In this document: one piece after another, positions 8,999 to 17,533 of the stretch | Layout: each line of letters starts with the position of its first letter | Numbering within the stretch: position 1 is the first letter of the stretch | Source: an uncultured Anaerobiospirillum sp. | GTDB taxonomy: Bacteria; Pseudomonadota; Gammaproteobacteria; Enterobacterales; Succinivibrionaceae | Assembly: GCA_944390115.1 (NCBI GenBank) | Contig: CALXOW010000017.1 | Coordinates: 1-58,040, forward strand | Reading direction: 5' to 3' | Length of the DNA stretch: 58,040 nt | Translations under genes and position numbers: made by a program | Notes under the pieces: model-generated | Databases searched by the model: none | Seen by the model: only the letters and a program-made list of their open reading frames with translations | Told to the model about the DNA's origin: nothing

Positions 8999-11443
8999 CT
9001 ACTGTTTTACTGCCGGCTTCTTACGCCGCCGCCGATTGAGGCTGGCATCAAGCGTCATAAGCATGCTCTCATCATAAGGCGAGGTCGCCATACGCTCTTG
9101 TTCGGCTGCAATCCGTGCCTCAGCCTCCGCTTTAGCCTTAGCTTTAAGCTGAGCCTTTGTTAGCTTTTTTAGCTTTTTGACTTTAACCGGCGCCTCCGGC
9201 TCTACTTCCTGGGGAGCCAAGATCAACAACTCATCATCCAAGGCTTCAAGCTCAGGGCCCTGAGTAATCACTACCGGTTCAGGCTCTTCCTGCTGTGAAG
9301 ACTCAACCGTGCCCGTAACCTCAGACGCGCGCTGACGCGCCGAGCGCTTTGAGCTGGCTTTAGCTTTAGTGCCTTTAGCTGAAGTGGACTTGCTCTTAGC
9401 ACCACTAGATGACTTAGCCTTGGTCGAACGTTTAGGTTTAGCCGGAGCTTCAGCGAGCTCAGAAGCAAGCGACTCCTCCGGCGCCATATTGGCCACATCT
9501 GAATCGGACTCTGCGACTAAAGCAGTTTTCTTGGACTTGCGTTTAACAGACTTAGTGCTCTTAGCTTTCTTTGAAACCTTGGCAGTAAGTTCAGCTGAAG
9601 CCTCAGAATCGGTTGATGCCTCAATAGTCTCATTCTGGCTAGCTTGAGTCGCCTCAGCGCCCGCAACATGCTCAACCTCAACTGCTAGTGCAGCAGTCTC
9701 TAAGGACGTTACAGGCACTGGATTAGTCTCAGGCTCAACAGACGCCTCGCTTTCACCCTCAGAGGTCGTTGCACTGGTCTCTAAGGACGCTTCAGGCACA
9801 TCCTGGCTAGCTTGAGCCGTATCAGCGCCCGCGCCTTGCTCGACCTCAACCGCAGAATCGTTCTCTAAGGACGCTACAGGCATTGGATTAGCCTCAGGCT
9901 CAACAGAAGCCTCGCTTTCACCCTCAGAGGTCGTTGCACTGGTCTTTAAGGAGGAAGTGGCCTCAGTCTCTAACTCTGGTGACGCAACAACAGTCTCATC
10001 CTGGCTAGATTGAGACTCATCAGCGCCCGCAACTTGCTCAGTTTCAACCGTAAGTTCAGCAGTCTCTAAGGACGTTACAGGCACTGGATTAGCCTCAGTC
10101 TCAACAGGCCCATCGCTTTCACCCTCAAAAGCAGTGGCACTGGTCTCTAAGGAGGAAGAGACCTCAGTCTCATCCTGGCCAGCTTGAGCCGCCTCGGCGC
10201 CCGCACCTTGCTCATCCTCAACAGTTGGTTCAGCAGTCTCTAAGGACGTTACAGGCACTGGATTAGTCTCAGGCCCAGCTGAAGCCACCGGAGCGGTCAC
10301 TTGAGGCTTCGTTGGTACAGTTGATGGGGCGGGCGCTGCAACGGCACTTGCCGCTGGCTGTGGCGCTGGCGCCATTGGAGCAACCACCTGAGTTGGAGCA
10401 GGCGTTGCGGCCGTAGCGACCGCTGGAGCCGGGGCGGGTGCTGCTTTAGGTGCTGTCGGAGCGGGCGCCTGAGCGGCAGCTTGCTTTTGCTTACACAGGT
10501 GCAAGTATTCACGGTAGAGCTTGCGGCTGTTGAGCTCAACGCCACCGGTGAGGCGGTTGATCACGCTTGCAGTTAAGAGCTTGGCGTTATGAGCGCTGTG
10601 CGGCAGCTTGCACTCTAAACTTACAATGTCTTGGATCTCAGCGCCGGTCAGGATTGGGCCTAAGAGATCAGCTCCGTACTCGTAATAGCGCTGGATGACA
10701 CTACTGGAAAAGCCTTGCTCTAAGGCGCGCTTAACCCAGGCCTCTTGGCCAGGGGCTTGGCTTGGTCTCGACTCGGCCATTTTAGGGCCGCGAATCTTGG
10801 ACTTAGCAAAGAGCATGGCGTTGTCCGCGCCCGTCTCGGGCTGCGGCACAGGTGCTGGCGCCGCTGTGGTCTTTTGACTTTGGGTGCGCATGACCTGAGC
10901 CATGAACTCCGGATCCACCTCGACGAAGCCTATACCAAAGCAAAATCTGTAGCTTTGGTCGGCCTTGACCGGCTCACCTTGCTCATCTAAGGGACTGATA
11001 GCGTAGCCTAGGCTTTTGAGCAAATGGAGCTCAAAGCTGCGCAGATGATGCTCAATGTTGTCCTTATGCTCAATCGCCTCTAGAGTGGCGATGTAATGGC
11101 CAAAGAGCAGCTTGTCTGATTCCTTGCCGTGGTAGAGCAAGTGCAAGAGCTCATTGAGATAGAAGGCGCAAAAGGACTCGGGGATCGCGAAATGATAGCC
11201 GCCGGGGCAGTACTCATAGTCCTTGAGATAGTACAGATCACCCTTTTGCCCCAGCTGCAGCGAGAGGAGCAATGGGGTAAAAGGCTGAAACAGACCTTGT
11301 AGGGGTGAATCCGGGCGCTTAGCGCCGCGCGCCAAGATCGCAATCGCGCCCAGATTGAGCGAGATCGCCTCCAAAATCAGGCTGTGCTCTTGGTACTCGC
11401 GCATGCTGTAGATATAGCACGGCTCACGCTCGATCAGCGCCAT
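8999..11443 (-). CDS. recO: DNA repair protein RecO with a very long low-complexity tail
   Basis: RecO acts with RecR and RecF in loading RecA onto SSB-coated single-stranded DNA. The first 240 or so residues are RecO-like: an N-terminal OB-fold-like part (CYIYSMREYQEHSLILEAI), then LYYLKDYEYCPGGYHF and LRSFELHLLKSLGYAI. The remaining 570 residues are not part of normal RecO. They hold an Ala/Pro region (about 325-385), about four imperfect repeats built around NPVPVTSLET (about 388-585), and Lys/Ser/Ala-rich basic segments (about 610-690 and the end). The ATG at 11443 follows GGAGGGGG; a GTG one codon upstream is also possible. It lies 18 bases after era, the order of E. coli era-recO. Confidence 0.9.
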   Translation of the reverse strand: MALIEREPCYIYSMREYQEHSLILEAISLNLGAIAILARGAKRPDSPLQGLFQPFTPLLLSLQLGQKGDLYYLKDYEYCPGGYHFAIPESFCAFYLNELLHLLYHGKESDKLLFGHYIATLEAIEHKDNIEHHLRSFELHLLKSLGYAISPLDEQGEPVKADQSYRFCFGIGFVEVDPEFMAQVMRTQSQKTTAAPAPVPQPETGADNAMLFAKSKIRGPKMAESRPSQAPGQEAWVKRALEQGFSSSVIQRYYEYGADLLGPILTGAEIQDIVSLECKLPHSAHNAKLLTASVINRLTGGVELNSRKLYREYLHLCKQKQAAAQAPAPTAPKAAPAPAPAVATAATPAPTQVVAPMAPAPQPAASAVAAPAPSTVPTKPQVTAPVASAGPETNPVPVTSLETAEPTVEDEQGAGAEAAQAGQDETEVSSSLETSATAFEGESDGPVETEANPVPVTSLETAELTVETEQVAGADESQSSQDETVVASPELETEATSSLKTSATTSEGESEASVEPEANPMPVASLENDSAVEVEQGAGADTAQASQDVPEASLETSATTSEGESEASVEPETNPVPVTSLETAALAVEVEHVAGAEATQASQNETIEASTDSEASAELTAKVSKKAKSTKSVKRKSKKTALVAESDSDVANMAPEESLASELAEAPAKPKRSTKAKSSSGAKSKSTSAKGTKAKASSKRSARQRASEVTGTVESSQQEEPEPVVITQGPELEALDDELLILAPQEVEPEAPVKVKKLKKLTKAQLKAKAKAEAEARIAAEQERMATSPYDESMLMTLDASLNRRRRKKPAVKQ
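9690..10282 (-). repeat. imperfect tandem coding repeats in the recO tail
   Basis: Four copies of a segment reading CTCTAAGGACG(T/C)(T/A)ACAGGCA on the plus strand occur near 9695, 9865, 10065 and 10241, spaced about 170-200 bases apart. They encode (E/T)NPxPVxSLE followed by an acidic Ser/Thr/Glu-rich stretch. The spacing is in frame, so the repeats can expand or contract without breaking the reading frame. Confidence 0.8.
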
Positions 11444-11461
11444 CACCCCCTCCTTGCGGCT

Positions 11462-12370
11462 TTAGAGATCCTCAAAATCTGCGTAGCCTAAGCTCTTTAA
11501 GGCGCGCTCATCGTCGGCCCAACCCGCCTTGACCTTCACAAAGAGCTCAAGATAGACCTTGGTCTCCAAGAGCTTTTCGATATCCTTACGGGCCTCGGAG
11601 CCAATGAGCTTGATGCGGGCGCCCTTAGCGCCAATCACCATCTTCTTTTGGCCACTGCGCTCCACCAGAATCGCGGCGTGAATCGTGGTCACGCCCTTGT
11701 CATTGGTGGCAAATTGCTCGATTTCGATGGTAGCGGAGTACGGCAGCTCCTCGCCCATCTGGCGCATCAGCTTCTCGCGGATGATTTCAGCCACCATAAA
11801 GCGCACTGGGCGATCAGTGATGCTATCGTCGCTGTACAGGTGTGGGCCCTCAGGCAACACGGCCTTAATCATGTCCTTTAACACCTGTAAGTTGCTGCCC
11901 TTTAAGGCCGAAACTGGAATAATGTCCTTGAACTTCAAGGTGTTCTGGAGGCGGTCGATTAAAGGTAAGAGCTTCTCTTTATTGGCGATCTTGTCGACCT
12001 TGTTGATCACAAGCACAATCGGAGCGTGGGCCTGCTCTAACTTGCCGCGCACCATGTCATCGTCATCAGTCCACGAGGTGGCGTCGACTACCCATAAGAT
12101 CAGCTCGACATCACCTAAGGACGACTCTGCGGCACGGTTCATCAAGCGGTTGATCGCGCGCTTTTCAACCTTGTGCAGACCTGGGGTATCGACATAGACG
12201 GTCTGATACGGGCCATCGGTATCGATACCTAAGACGCGGTTACGCGTCGTTTGCGGCTTACGCGAGGTAATCGAAATCTTTTGGCCAATTAAGTGATTCA
12301 TTAAGGTCGACTTGCCCACATTAGGACGGCCGACAATCGCGACAAAACCAAACTTCGTCTCTTCCAACAA
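11462..12370 (-). CDS. era: GTPase Era
   Basis: Era is an essential GTPase that binds 16S rRNA near its 3' end during 30S subunit maturation. The 302-residue protein has G1 GRPNVGKST (14-22), G3 DTPG (about 61-64) and G4 NKVD (about 122-125), followed by a C-terminal KH RNA-binding domain containing the [11 protein letters not shown] loop. The start appears to be TTG: TTGTTGGAA follows GAGGAATTTC and no in-frame ATG precedes the G1 motif. It lies downstream of rnc and upstream of recO, as in E. coli. The rnc-era spacer contains a nested palindrome. Confidence 0.96.
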   Translation of the reverse strand: MLEETKFGFVAIVGRPNVGKSTLMNHLIGQKISITSRKPQTTRNRVLGIDTDGPYQTVYVDTPGLHKVEKRAINRLMNRAAESSLGDVELILWVVDATSWTDDDDMVRGKLEQAHAPIVLVINKVDKIANKEKLLPLIDRLQNTLKFKDIIPVSALKGSNLQVLKDMIKAVLPEGPHLYSDDSITDRPVRFMVAEIIREKLMRQMGEELPYSATIEIEQFATNDKGVTTIHAAILVERSGQKKMVIGAKGARIKLIGSEARKDIEKLLETKVYLELFVKVKAGWADDERALKSLGYADFEDL

Positions 12371-12386
12371 GAAATTCCTCGATGAA

Positions 12387-12460
12387 CGCAGGACAAGGCT
12401 CTAGGCTGGGACTACCAAGATCTTGGTAGTTGCAAGCAAGCCCCGATGCCTTGTCCTGCG
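12387..12460. repeat. nested palindrome upstream of era
   Basis: A 13-bp perfect inverted repeat (CGCAGGACAAGGC at 12387-12399 and its complement at 12448-12460) encloses a 20-bp perfect palindrome (12411-12430, centred on AGATCT). In the transcript running from rnc to era this would fold into a long interrupted hairpin ending 17 bases before the era start codon. There is no T run, so it is not an ordinary terminator. A double-stranded RNA element next to the RNase III gene is a plausible RNase III target. Confidence 0.75.
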
Positions 12461-12559
12461 CAATAGGAAAATTATAGGAAGGGGCAGCTTGGGCTAGTGA
12501 AAACGCATTAAGCCGCGCACGGCGGCTGGAATCAAAAGGTTGAACTGATAACTATCAGC

Positions 12560-13270
12560 TTAACTTAAGGGATGAGTACGCAGGTAATCGAGCACAATGC
12601 TGGCGGCCTTTTGCTCGGCACGACGACGCGACGAGCCGCGCCCATGGAATACCTGCTTGATGTCTTGAACCACCACCGAGACCTCAAAGACTTGGTTATT
12701 GTCCGTGCCAATGATGTTCTCGATACGATAGACCGGCAGTTCCTTATGTTGCGACTGTAAGTACTCTTGCAGCGCCGACTTAGGATCCTTTTGCGAAACG
12801 CTTGGATTAATCGCCAAGAGGCGCTCATGGAACCAAGTTAAGACCAGCTGGCGCACAATCTCAAAGTGCTCATTGCTATCTAAGAAGATAGCGCCAATGA
12901 TGGACTCAACAGCGTCCGCTAAGAGCGAATCACGGCGCGAACCGCCTGATTTGAGCTCACCTGGGCCCAAGAGCAAGCAATCGCCGATCTTAAACTCGCG
13001 CGCCAGCTCAGCTAAGGTGGTTTCACGCACCAAGACCGAGCGCATGCGAGTTAAATCGCCCTCAGGGCTATCTGGGAACTGAGCAAAGAGCTCCTTGGCG
13101 ATAATCATGCCTAAGATCGAATCGCCCAAGAACTCCAAACGCTCGTTGTGGTGGGGACCAAAGGAGCGGTGCGTCAGCGCCTGCTCTAAGAGCGCGATAT
13201 TTTGAAAGGAGTAACCAATCGTTTGCTCTAAGTGTTGGATACGATGCAGAAAACTGGAATCGTTGATCAT
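12560..13270 (-). CDS. rnc: ribonuclease III
   Basis: RNase III cleaves double-stranded RNA, including rRNA precursors and structured mRNA leaders. The 236-residue protein carries the signature NERLEFLGD (42-50), the second acidic cluster in DAVESIIGAIFLD, and a C-terminal dsRNA-binding domain with GRGSSRRRAEQKAA. The ATG at 13270 is preferred to an upstream TTG at 13288 because an AAAGAG sequence precedes it and the length then matches the family (226 in E. coli). Its 393-base upstream region folds extensively (see the leader entry), which suggests the autoregulation known for E. coli rnc. Confidence 0.95.
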   Translation of the reverse strand: MINDSSFLHRIQHLEQTIGYSFQNIALLEQALTHRSFGPHHNERLEFLGDSILGMIIAKELFAQFPDSPEGDLTRMRSVLVRETTLAELAREFKIGDCLLLGPGELKSGGSRRDSLLADAVESIIGAIFLDSNEHFEIVRQLVLTWFHERLLAINPSVSQKDPKSALQEYLQSQHKELPVYRIENIIGTDNNQVFEVSVVVQDIKQVFHGRGSSRRRAEQKAASIVLDYLRTHPLS

Positions 13271-13290
13271 CTCTTTGCCTGTGTGCAAAA

Positions 13291-13423
13291 AGTGCTCACC
13301 CTATAACCCCCCATCGCAGCAGAGCAAGCCTCAAGCTTGCGCTGAGCACCGCCACCGCGCAAGAAGTAAGCTAAAACTTCCATCCTTGGTCGGTCTGGAC
13401 TGAAGGGCTATAGGGTGCACACT
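13291..13423 (-). promoter_or_regulatory. structured rnc 5' leader
   Basis: AGTGCTCACCCTATA (13291-13305) pairs with TATAGGGTGCACACT (13409-13423) in a 15-bp stem with two mismatches, enclosing about 100 bases that contain a smaller GCAAGC/GCTTGC hairpin. The base of the stem is 20 bases from the rnc ATG. E. coli rnc controls its own mRNA by cleaving a leader stem-loop, so the position suggests a similar device here; that function is inference. Confidence 0.5.
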
Positions 13424-13437
13424 AAGGTGCTTACACT

Positions 13438-13465
13438 AAGGCTCGCCCCAAAGGGCTTGAGCCTT
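13438..13465. repeat. hairpin in the lepB-rnc spacer
   Basis: AAGGCTC, GCCC, loop CAAA, GGGC, two unpaired bases, GAGCCTT: an 11-bp interrupted stem with no T run. Together with the 12-bp palindrome at 13588-13599 and the 16-bp palindrome at 13637-13652 it makes this 393-base spacer strongly palindromic. No gene is visible in the spacer. Confidence 0.6.
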
Positions 13466-13636
13466 GTTCGTCACGCAGCACTTGCTGGCGACACATAAGG
13501 CATAGTATAGCAAGCCTGATGTTTTTGCGCCTTATTTGCGGCACGAAAAGGCTAATCTACGCCATTTGTCGCACAAATTCGCCCCGTGCTGTGCACAGCA
13601 AGCACAGTAAGCACAAATCTCAGCACGGTGCACTTA

Positions 13637-13652
13637 GTGGGCCTAGGCCCAC
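13637..13652. repeat. 16-bp perfect palindrome after lepB
   Basis: GTGGGCCTAGGCCCAC lies 11 bases beyond the lepB stop codon. It could form a short hairpin at the 3' end of the lepB mRNA, but no T run follows. Confidence 0.6.
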
Positions 13653-13663
13653 CAAGCTTATGC

Positions 13664-14617
13664 TTACTCTAAGCCGCCCATGCGCTCAAAGCGAATGGCG
13701 CTTGGGATAAAGTCAGGCAGGAGGCGGTCAGGATCGTTGCTGAACTCTAACGAGAGCCAGACACCGACGGTGCGCCCGACCAGATTCTCCTCTGGGACAA
13801 AGCCCCAGAAACGGCTGTCCTTACTGTTGTCGCGGTTATCGCCCATGACAAAGTAATGGCCCTCTGGTACTACCCAAGAACCACGCATCGCCCCTTGCTG
13901 GCGGTAATAGTACTGCGAGAGATCAGGAACCCGTGGATTGATCTGAATGCGGTGCGGCTGGTTACCTAAGAGCTCCTTAAAGACTAAATAGTTCTCGGAG
14001 TACGTGCCGCCCTCATGCGTGATAGTACCCAGCTCTTCGAGCTTAACGGCCTCAGGCGAATCACAAGCGCTCTTGCTAGCCGTGCTCTCAATCGCAGTTG
14101 GGGTTGCGGTGACATTGCAAGCCTTGCGCAGATAGACGCGCTTGTTAGCAAAGATCACCTCATCGCCCGGCAGGCCCACCACGCGCTTGATATAGTCGAT
14201 ACTTGGGTCTTCAGGATATTTAAAGACCACGACATCACCGCGCTCTGGCTTACCCGTTTCGATCATGACACTGTTGGTTAGAGGATTGCGAATACCGTAG
14301 GACCACTTGGAGACCGCAATAAAGTCACCTGCGACTAAGGTCGGCTCCATCGATCCTGAAGGAATACGAAACGGCTCGTAGATAAAGGCGCGAAAGAGGA
14401 ACACGATGAGCAAGATCGGGAACAGACCTGCGATCTGAACCACCACGCCTGAGCCCTCACGCAGCTCGCGTTGCTCTCTTTTGCCTAAAGTCGGGCATTG
14501 CTCTAAGGCCCGCTTGAGATTGGCCTTACGCTGCGGGCGTTGCTTGATCACGTCATAGACGTAAAACAGGCCCGTCACCACGGTGGCTATAACTAAGATT
14601 AAGGAAAAGGTGTTCAT
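13664..14617 (-). CDS. lepB: signal peptidase I
   Basis: LepB is the inner-membrane serine protease that removes signal peptides from Sec- and Tat-exported proteins. The 317-residue protein (E. coli 324) has two N-terminal membrane segments (about 4-24 and 58-78), the catalytic Ser in IPSGSMEPTL (Ser89), the general-base Lys in DYIKRVVGLPGD (Lys144) and the conserved GDNRDNSKDSRFWG box near the C-terminus. The ATG at 14617 follows AAAGAG; an in-frame upstream extension to 14662 would place polar residues before the first membrane segment. It sits between lepA and rnc as in E. coli. Confidence 0.96.
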   Translation of the reverse strand: MNTFSLILVIATVVTGLFYVYDVIKQRPQRKANLKRALEQCPTLGKREQRELREGSGVVVQIAGLFPILLIVFLFRAFIYEPFRIPSGSMEPTLVAGDFIAVSKWSYGIRNPLTNSVMIETGKPERGDVVVFKYPEDPSIDYIKRVVGLPGDEVIFANKRVYLRKACNVTATPTAIESTASKSACDSPEAVKLEELGTITHEGGTYSENYLVFKELLGNQPHRIQINPRVPDLSQYYYRQQGAMRGSWVVPEGHYFVMGDNRDNSKDSRFWGFVPEENLVGRTVGVWLSLEFSNDPDRLLPDFIPSAIRFERMGGLE

Positions 14618-14660
14618 AACTCTTTTTCCCACCCCAATCAGGATGGGCCTGTATTGCCCC

Positions 14661-14795
14661 ACTCCTATCTGGAGTGAGCCTGAAATATCCTTATCCCAGC
14701 TGGGATAGGTTTAGATTGTACCAGCCAAGTCAGGATGAACTTAGCCAATCCTGCCCCAAAAGGGCGGGATTGGCTTATCCCAACCCAAGCTGGGT
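14661..14795. repeat. cluster of four hairpins between lepA and lepB
   Basis: In the spacer after the lepA stop are ACTCC/GGAGT (14661-14675), the 16-bp palindrome TATCCCAGCTGGGATA (14692-14707), a 14-bp stem AGCCAATCCTGCCC with loop CAAAA (14743-14775, one G-T pair) and ACCCA/TGGGT (14783-14795). None is followed by a clear T run on the minus strand. They may set the ratio of LepA to LepB by processing or mRNA protection; that role is inferred. Confidence 0.65.
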
Positions 14796-14800
14796 CAGGG

Positions 14801-16612
14801 TTAGTCCTTACCGACCTTGAGAATTGCCAGGAAGGCCTCTTGTGGTACTTCCACGCGGCCTAATTGCTTCATGCGCTTCTTACCGGCCTTTTGCTTCTCT
14901 AAGAGCTTGCGCTTACGAGTGATATCACCACCATAGCACTTAGCCAGCACGTCCTTGCGCAGCGCTTTGACCGTGCAGCGCGCAATAATCTGGCCGCCGA
15001 TCGCCGCTTGAATCGCGATATCGAACATCTGGCGCGGAATCAGCTCCTTCATCTTCTCGACTAAGGCACGACCACGGCTTTGGGCAATCGAACGGTGCAC
15101 GATGATCGCCAGAGCATCGACGCGCTCACCGGCAATCAAGATGTCCACACGCACTAAGTCGCCGCGCTCAAAGCGCTTGAAACTGTAATCAAGCGAAGCA
15201 TAGCCACGCGAGGTCGACTTTAAGCGATCGAAGAAGTCGAGCACGACTTCGCTCATCGGCAACTCATAAGTTAAGGCCACTTGGTCGGCGTGATAGACCA
15301 TCGAGGTCTGCACACCGCGCTTTTCTTGGCACAGGGTCATAACCGCGCCAACGTAGTCCGATGGCATTAACATGCGGCACTCCGCGATTGGCTCGCGGAT
15401 CTCAGCGATATTGCTGATTGGTGGCAGCGCGGCAGGGCTGTCGATGTGGGTCACCTCACCTGAGGTCAGCAAGATCTCATAGATTACGGTTGGAGCCGTA
15501 GTGATGAGGTTTAAGTTGTACTCACGCTCGAGGCGCTCTTGGATAATCTCCATATGGAGCATACCCAAGAAGCCGCAGCGGAAACCAAAGCCTAATGCGG
15601 TCGAGTTCTCAGGCTCAAAGAAGAGCGAGGCGTCGTTGAGCGAGAGCTTATCTAAGGCGTCACGGAAAGCGTTGTAATCATCGGTATCAACCGGGAACAT
15701 ACCGGCATAGACCTGAGGCTTGGCCTTCTTAAAGCCAGGCAGCGGGGCGGCTGCTTCATTGCGGGCATGGGTGATGGTATCGCCTACCGGAGCACCGTGA
15801 ATGGTCTTAATACCGCAGACCACCCAACCTACTTCACCGCAGTTTAATACCGGTACGTCAACGCGCTTTGGCGTGGAGATACCAAGACGCTCCACTTCCC
15901 AAGCCTGGCCCGTGCTCATAACCTTGATCTTATCGCCCTTGCGCAAGGTACCATTCTTAACCCGCACTAAGGACACTACGCCTAAATAATCATCAAAGTA
16001 CGAGTCGATAATTAAGGCTTGCAACGGAGCATTTGGATCACCATTAGGCGCAGGAATGGAGTGCACTAAACGCTCGAGTACGTCAATCACGCCCACACCG
16101 GTCTTAGCGCTGCAACGGCAGGCGTCATGGGCCTCCAGACCTACGATATCTTCGATCTCAAAGATAACCTTCTCAGGATCAGCGGCTGGTAAATCAATCT
16201 TGTTTAAGACCGGGATGACCTCGAGATCAAGCTCAATGGCCTGATAGCAGTTGGCCAAAGTCTGCGCTTCCACGCCTTGACCTGCGTCCACGACCAAGAG
16301 GGCACCTTCGCAAGCAAACAAGGAGCGCGAGACCTCATAGGAGAAGTCCACGTGACCTGGAGTGTCGATGAAGTTGAGCTCGTAGGTCTTACCATCTTGG
16401 GCCTTATATTTTAAGGTCACGGCCTGAGCCTTAATGGTAATACCACGTTCACGCTCGATATCCATCGAGTCGAGCACCTGAGCCTGCATTTCACGATCAG
16501 ACAGGCCGCCGCACTCTTGGATAAAGCGATCCGAGAGGGTCGACTTGCCATGATCGATATGGGCAATAATCGAGAAGTTACGTACTAAACTTTGGTCAAA
16601 AGTGTCTGCCAT
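14801..16612 (-). CDS. lepA: elongation factor 4 (LepA)
   Basis: LepA is a ribosome-dependent translational GTPase related to EF-G, implicated in ribosome biogenesis and translation under stress. The 603-residue protein has G1 AHIDHGKST (17-25), the switch segment [31 protein letters not shown], then the EF-G-like domains and the LepA-specific C-terminal domain ([19 protein letters not shown]-type sequence near the end). The length equals the family norm (599 in E. coli). A terminator at 16687-16709 separates it from the upstream glycosyltransferase, so lepA probably has its own promoter in the 130-base spacer. Confidence 0.97.
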   Translation of the reverse strand: MADTFDQSLVRNFSIIAHIDHGKSTLSDRFIQECGGLSDREMQAQVLDSMDIERERGITIKAQAVTLKYKAQDGKTYELNFIDTPGHVDFSYEVSRSLFACEGALLVVDAGQGVEAQTLANCYQAIELDLEVIPVLNKIDLPAADPEKVIFEIEDIVGLEAHDACRCSAKTGVGVIDVLERLVHSIPAPNGDPNAPLQALIIDSYFDDYLGVVSLVRVKNGTLRKGDKIKVMSTGQAWEVERLGISTPKRVDVPVLNCGEVGWVVCGIKTIHGAPVGDTITHARNEAAAPLPGFKKAKPQVYAGMFPVDTDDYNAFRDALDKLSLNDASLFFEPENSTALGFGFRCGFLGMLHMEIIQERLEREYNLNLITTAPTVIYEILLTSGEVTHIDSPAALPPISNIAEIREPIAECRMLMPSDYVGAVMTLCQEKRGVQTSMVYHADQVALTYELPMSEVVLDFFDRLKSTSRGYASLDYSFKRFERGDLVRVDILIAGERVDALAIIVHRSIAQSRGRALVEKMKELIPRQMFDIAIQAAIGGQIIARCTVKALRKDVLAKCYGGDITRKRKLLEKQKAGKKRMKQLGRVEVPQEAFLAILKVGKD

Positions 16613-16686
16613 ACCGTCCTAAACCTAAGCGAGGCACCCAGCCTCAAACAGCACAAACCCAAAAAACTGTGCTACAACCAAAACCC

Positions 16687-16709
16687 AAAAAGGACGCCTA
16701 CCGCGTCCT
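16687..16709 (-). terminator. intrinsic terminator of the GT25 gene
   Basis: Read on the minus strand, AGGACGC, a five-base loop and GCGTCCT are followed by TTTT. It lies 34 bases after the stop of the family-25 glycosyltransferase and upstream of lepA. Confidence 0.75.
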
Positions 16710-16742
16710 GTCACTAAAGCTTAAATCAGATAGAACCCGCTA

Positions 16743-17489
16743 TTATAAGCGCACAATGTGATGTTCTGGGCGATCACCAATAGTGGATCGGTCAAACTCA
16801 TCATTGGCATGCCAATAATGACCCATTGGATAGGCCACGAAGGTACGCAAATTATGGTAGCCAATCATACCTAACAGATAATCAGAGACCAGTCGCACTG
16901 GGTATCCCTTCTCCAATAAGACCTCACAAGCCCTCGGAGTTACCACATAAAATACGGCACCAAAGCAAATGCGACGGCGATTGAAGATCGCATCCAAGGT
17001 GGCGTTATGCATACCGGTACGTGAAAAGTACATATCGCGCTTTTTATCAAAATAGTACTTACGAGAGCAAGGTAAATTTTTAATACCTGACACAGCGGAG
17101 AAGTGCACCACATCCCAAGGTTCGGTAATTACATTGAGATTATTAAGCGCTAAGAATGAGTCATCGTTTAGCACTTCATCATCCTCTAAGATCACGGCTC
17201 GCTCTAAACCTTGATCCAAGATGTGTTGATAAAGACGCAGATGCGACAGAGCACAGCCAATCTCAGCAGGACTCATCTTATCTTTAACCATAAACTTACG
17301 ACCACCGGCCATCTCCAAGATCACCTGATCGGAAGTCCCAACCTTTTGCTCTTCCTCTGCGGTTAAAGCACGCCCGTCGGTAGCCTCAAAAATCTCATAA
17401 TCAACACCGTATTTATCAAGGTGCTCACACATGAGCTTACGGCGTTCCGTCGAACGCTTGAGATTAATGACGAAAAACTTTAGCTTCAT
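16743..17489 (-). CDS. glycosyltransferase family 25 (LPS-type)
   Basis: Family 25 enzymes include the Neisseria/Haemophilus lipooligosaccharide beta-galactosyltransferases that act at the cytoplasmic face of the inner membrane. The 248-residue protein begins with the typical FFVINLKRSTERRK, has GCALSHLRLYQ (about 78-88) and the acidic donor-site motif ILEDDE (about 100-105), and ends without a membrane segment. The sugar and acceptor cannot be told from sequence. It lies 44 bases after rseB, in the position where rseC stands in E. coli, and ends in an intrinsic terminator, so it may be co-transcribed with the sigmaE regulators. Confidence 0.85.
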   Translation of the reverse strand: MKLKFFVINLKRSTERRKLMCEHLDKYGVDYEIFEATDGRALTAEEEQKVGTSDQVILEMAGGRKFMVKDKMSPAEIGCALSHLRLYQHILDQGLERAVILEDDEVLNDDSFLALNNLNVITEPWDVVHFSAVSGIKNLPCSRKYYFDKKRDMYFSRTGMHNATLDAIFNRRRICFGAVFYVVTPRACEVLLEKGYPVRLVSDYLLGMIGYHNLRTFVAYPMGHYWHANDEFDRSTIGDRPEHHIVRL

Positions 17490-17533
17490 GGCATTGAGCT
17501 CTTAACAGCAAAAGAAAGGTAACAAGATCTCGT

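Noticed and set aside
9690-10282. Regularly spaced repeats considered as a CRISPR array
   Set aside because: The repeats are imperfect, 170-200 bases apart, in one reading frame and part of recO; no cas genes are near.
16056-16244. Plus-strand frames inside lepA
   Set aside because: Antisense shadows of a highly conserved gene.
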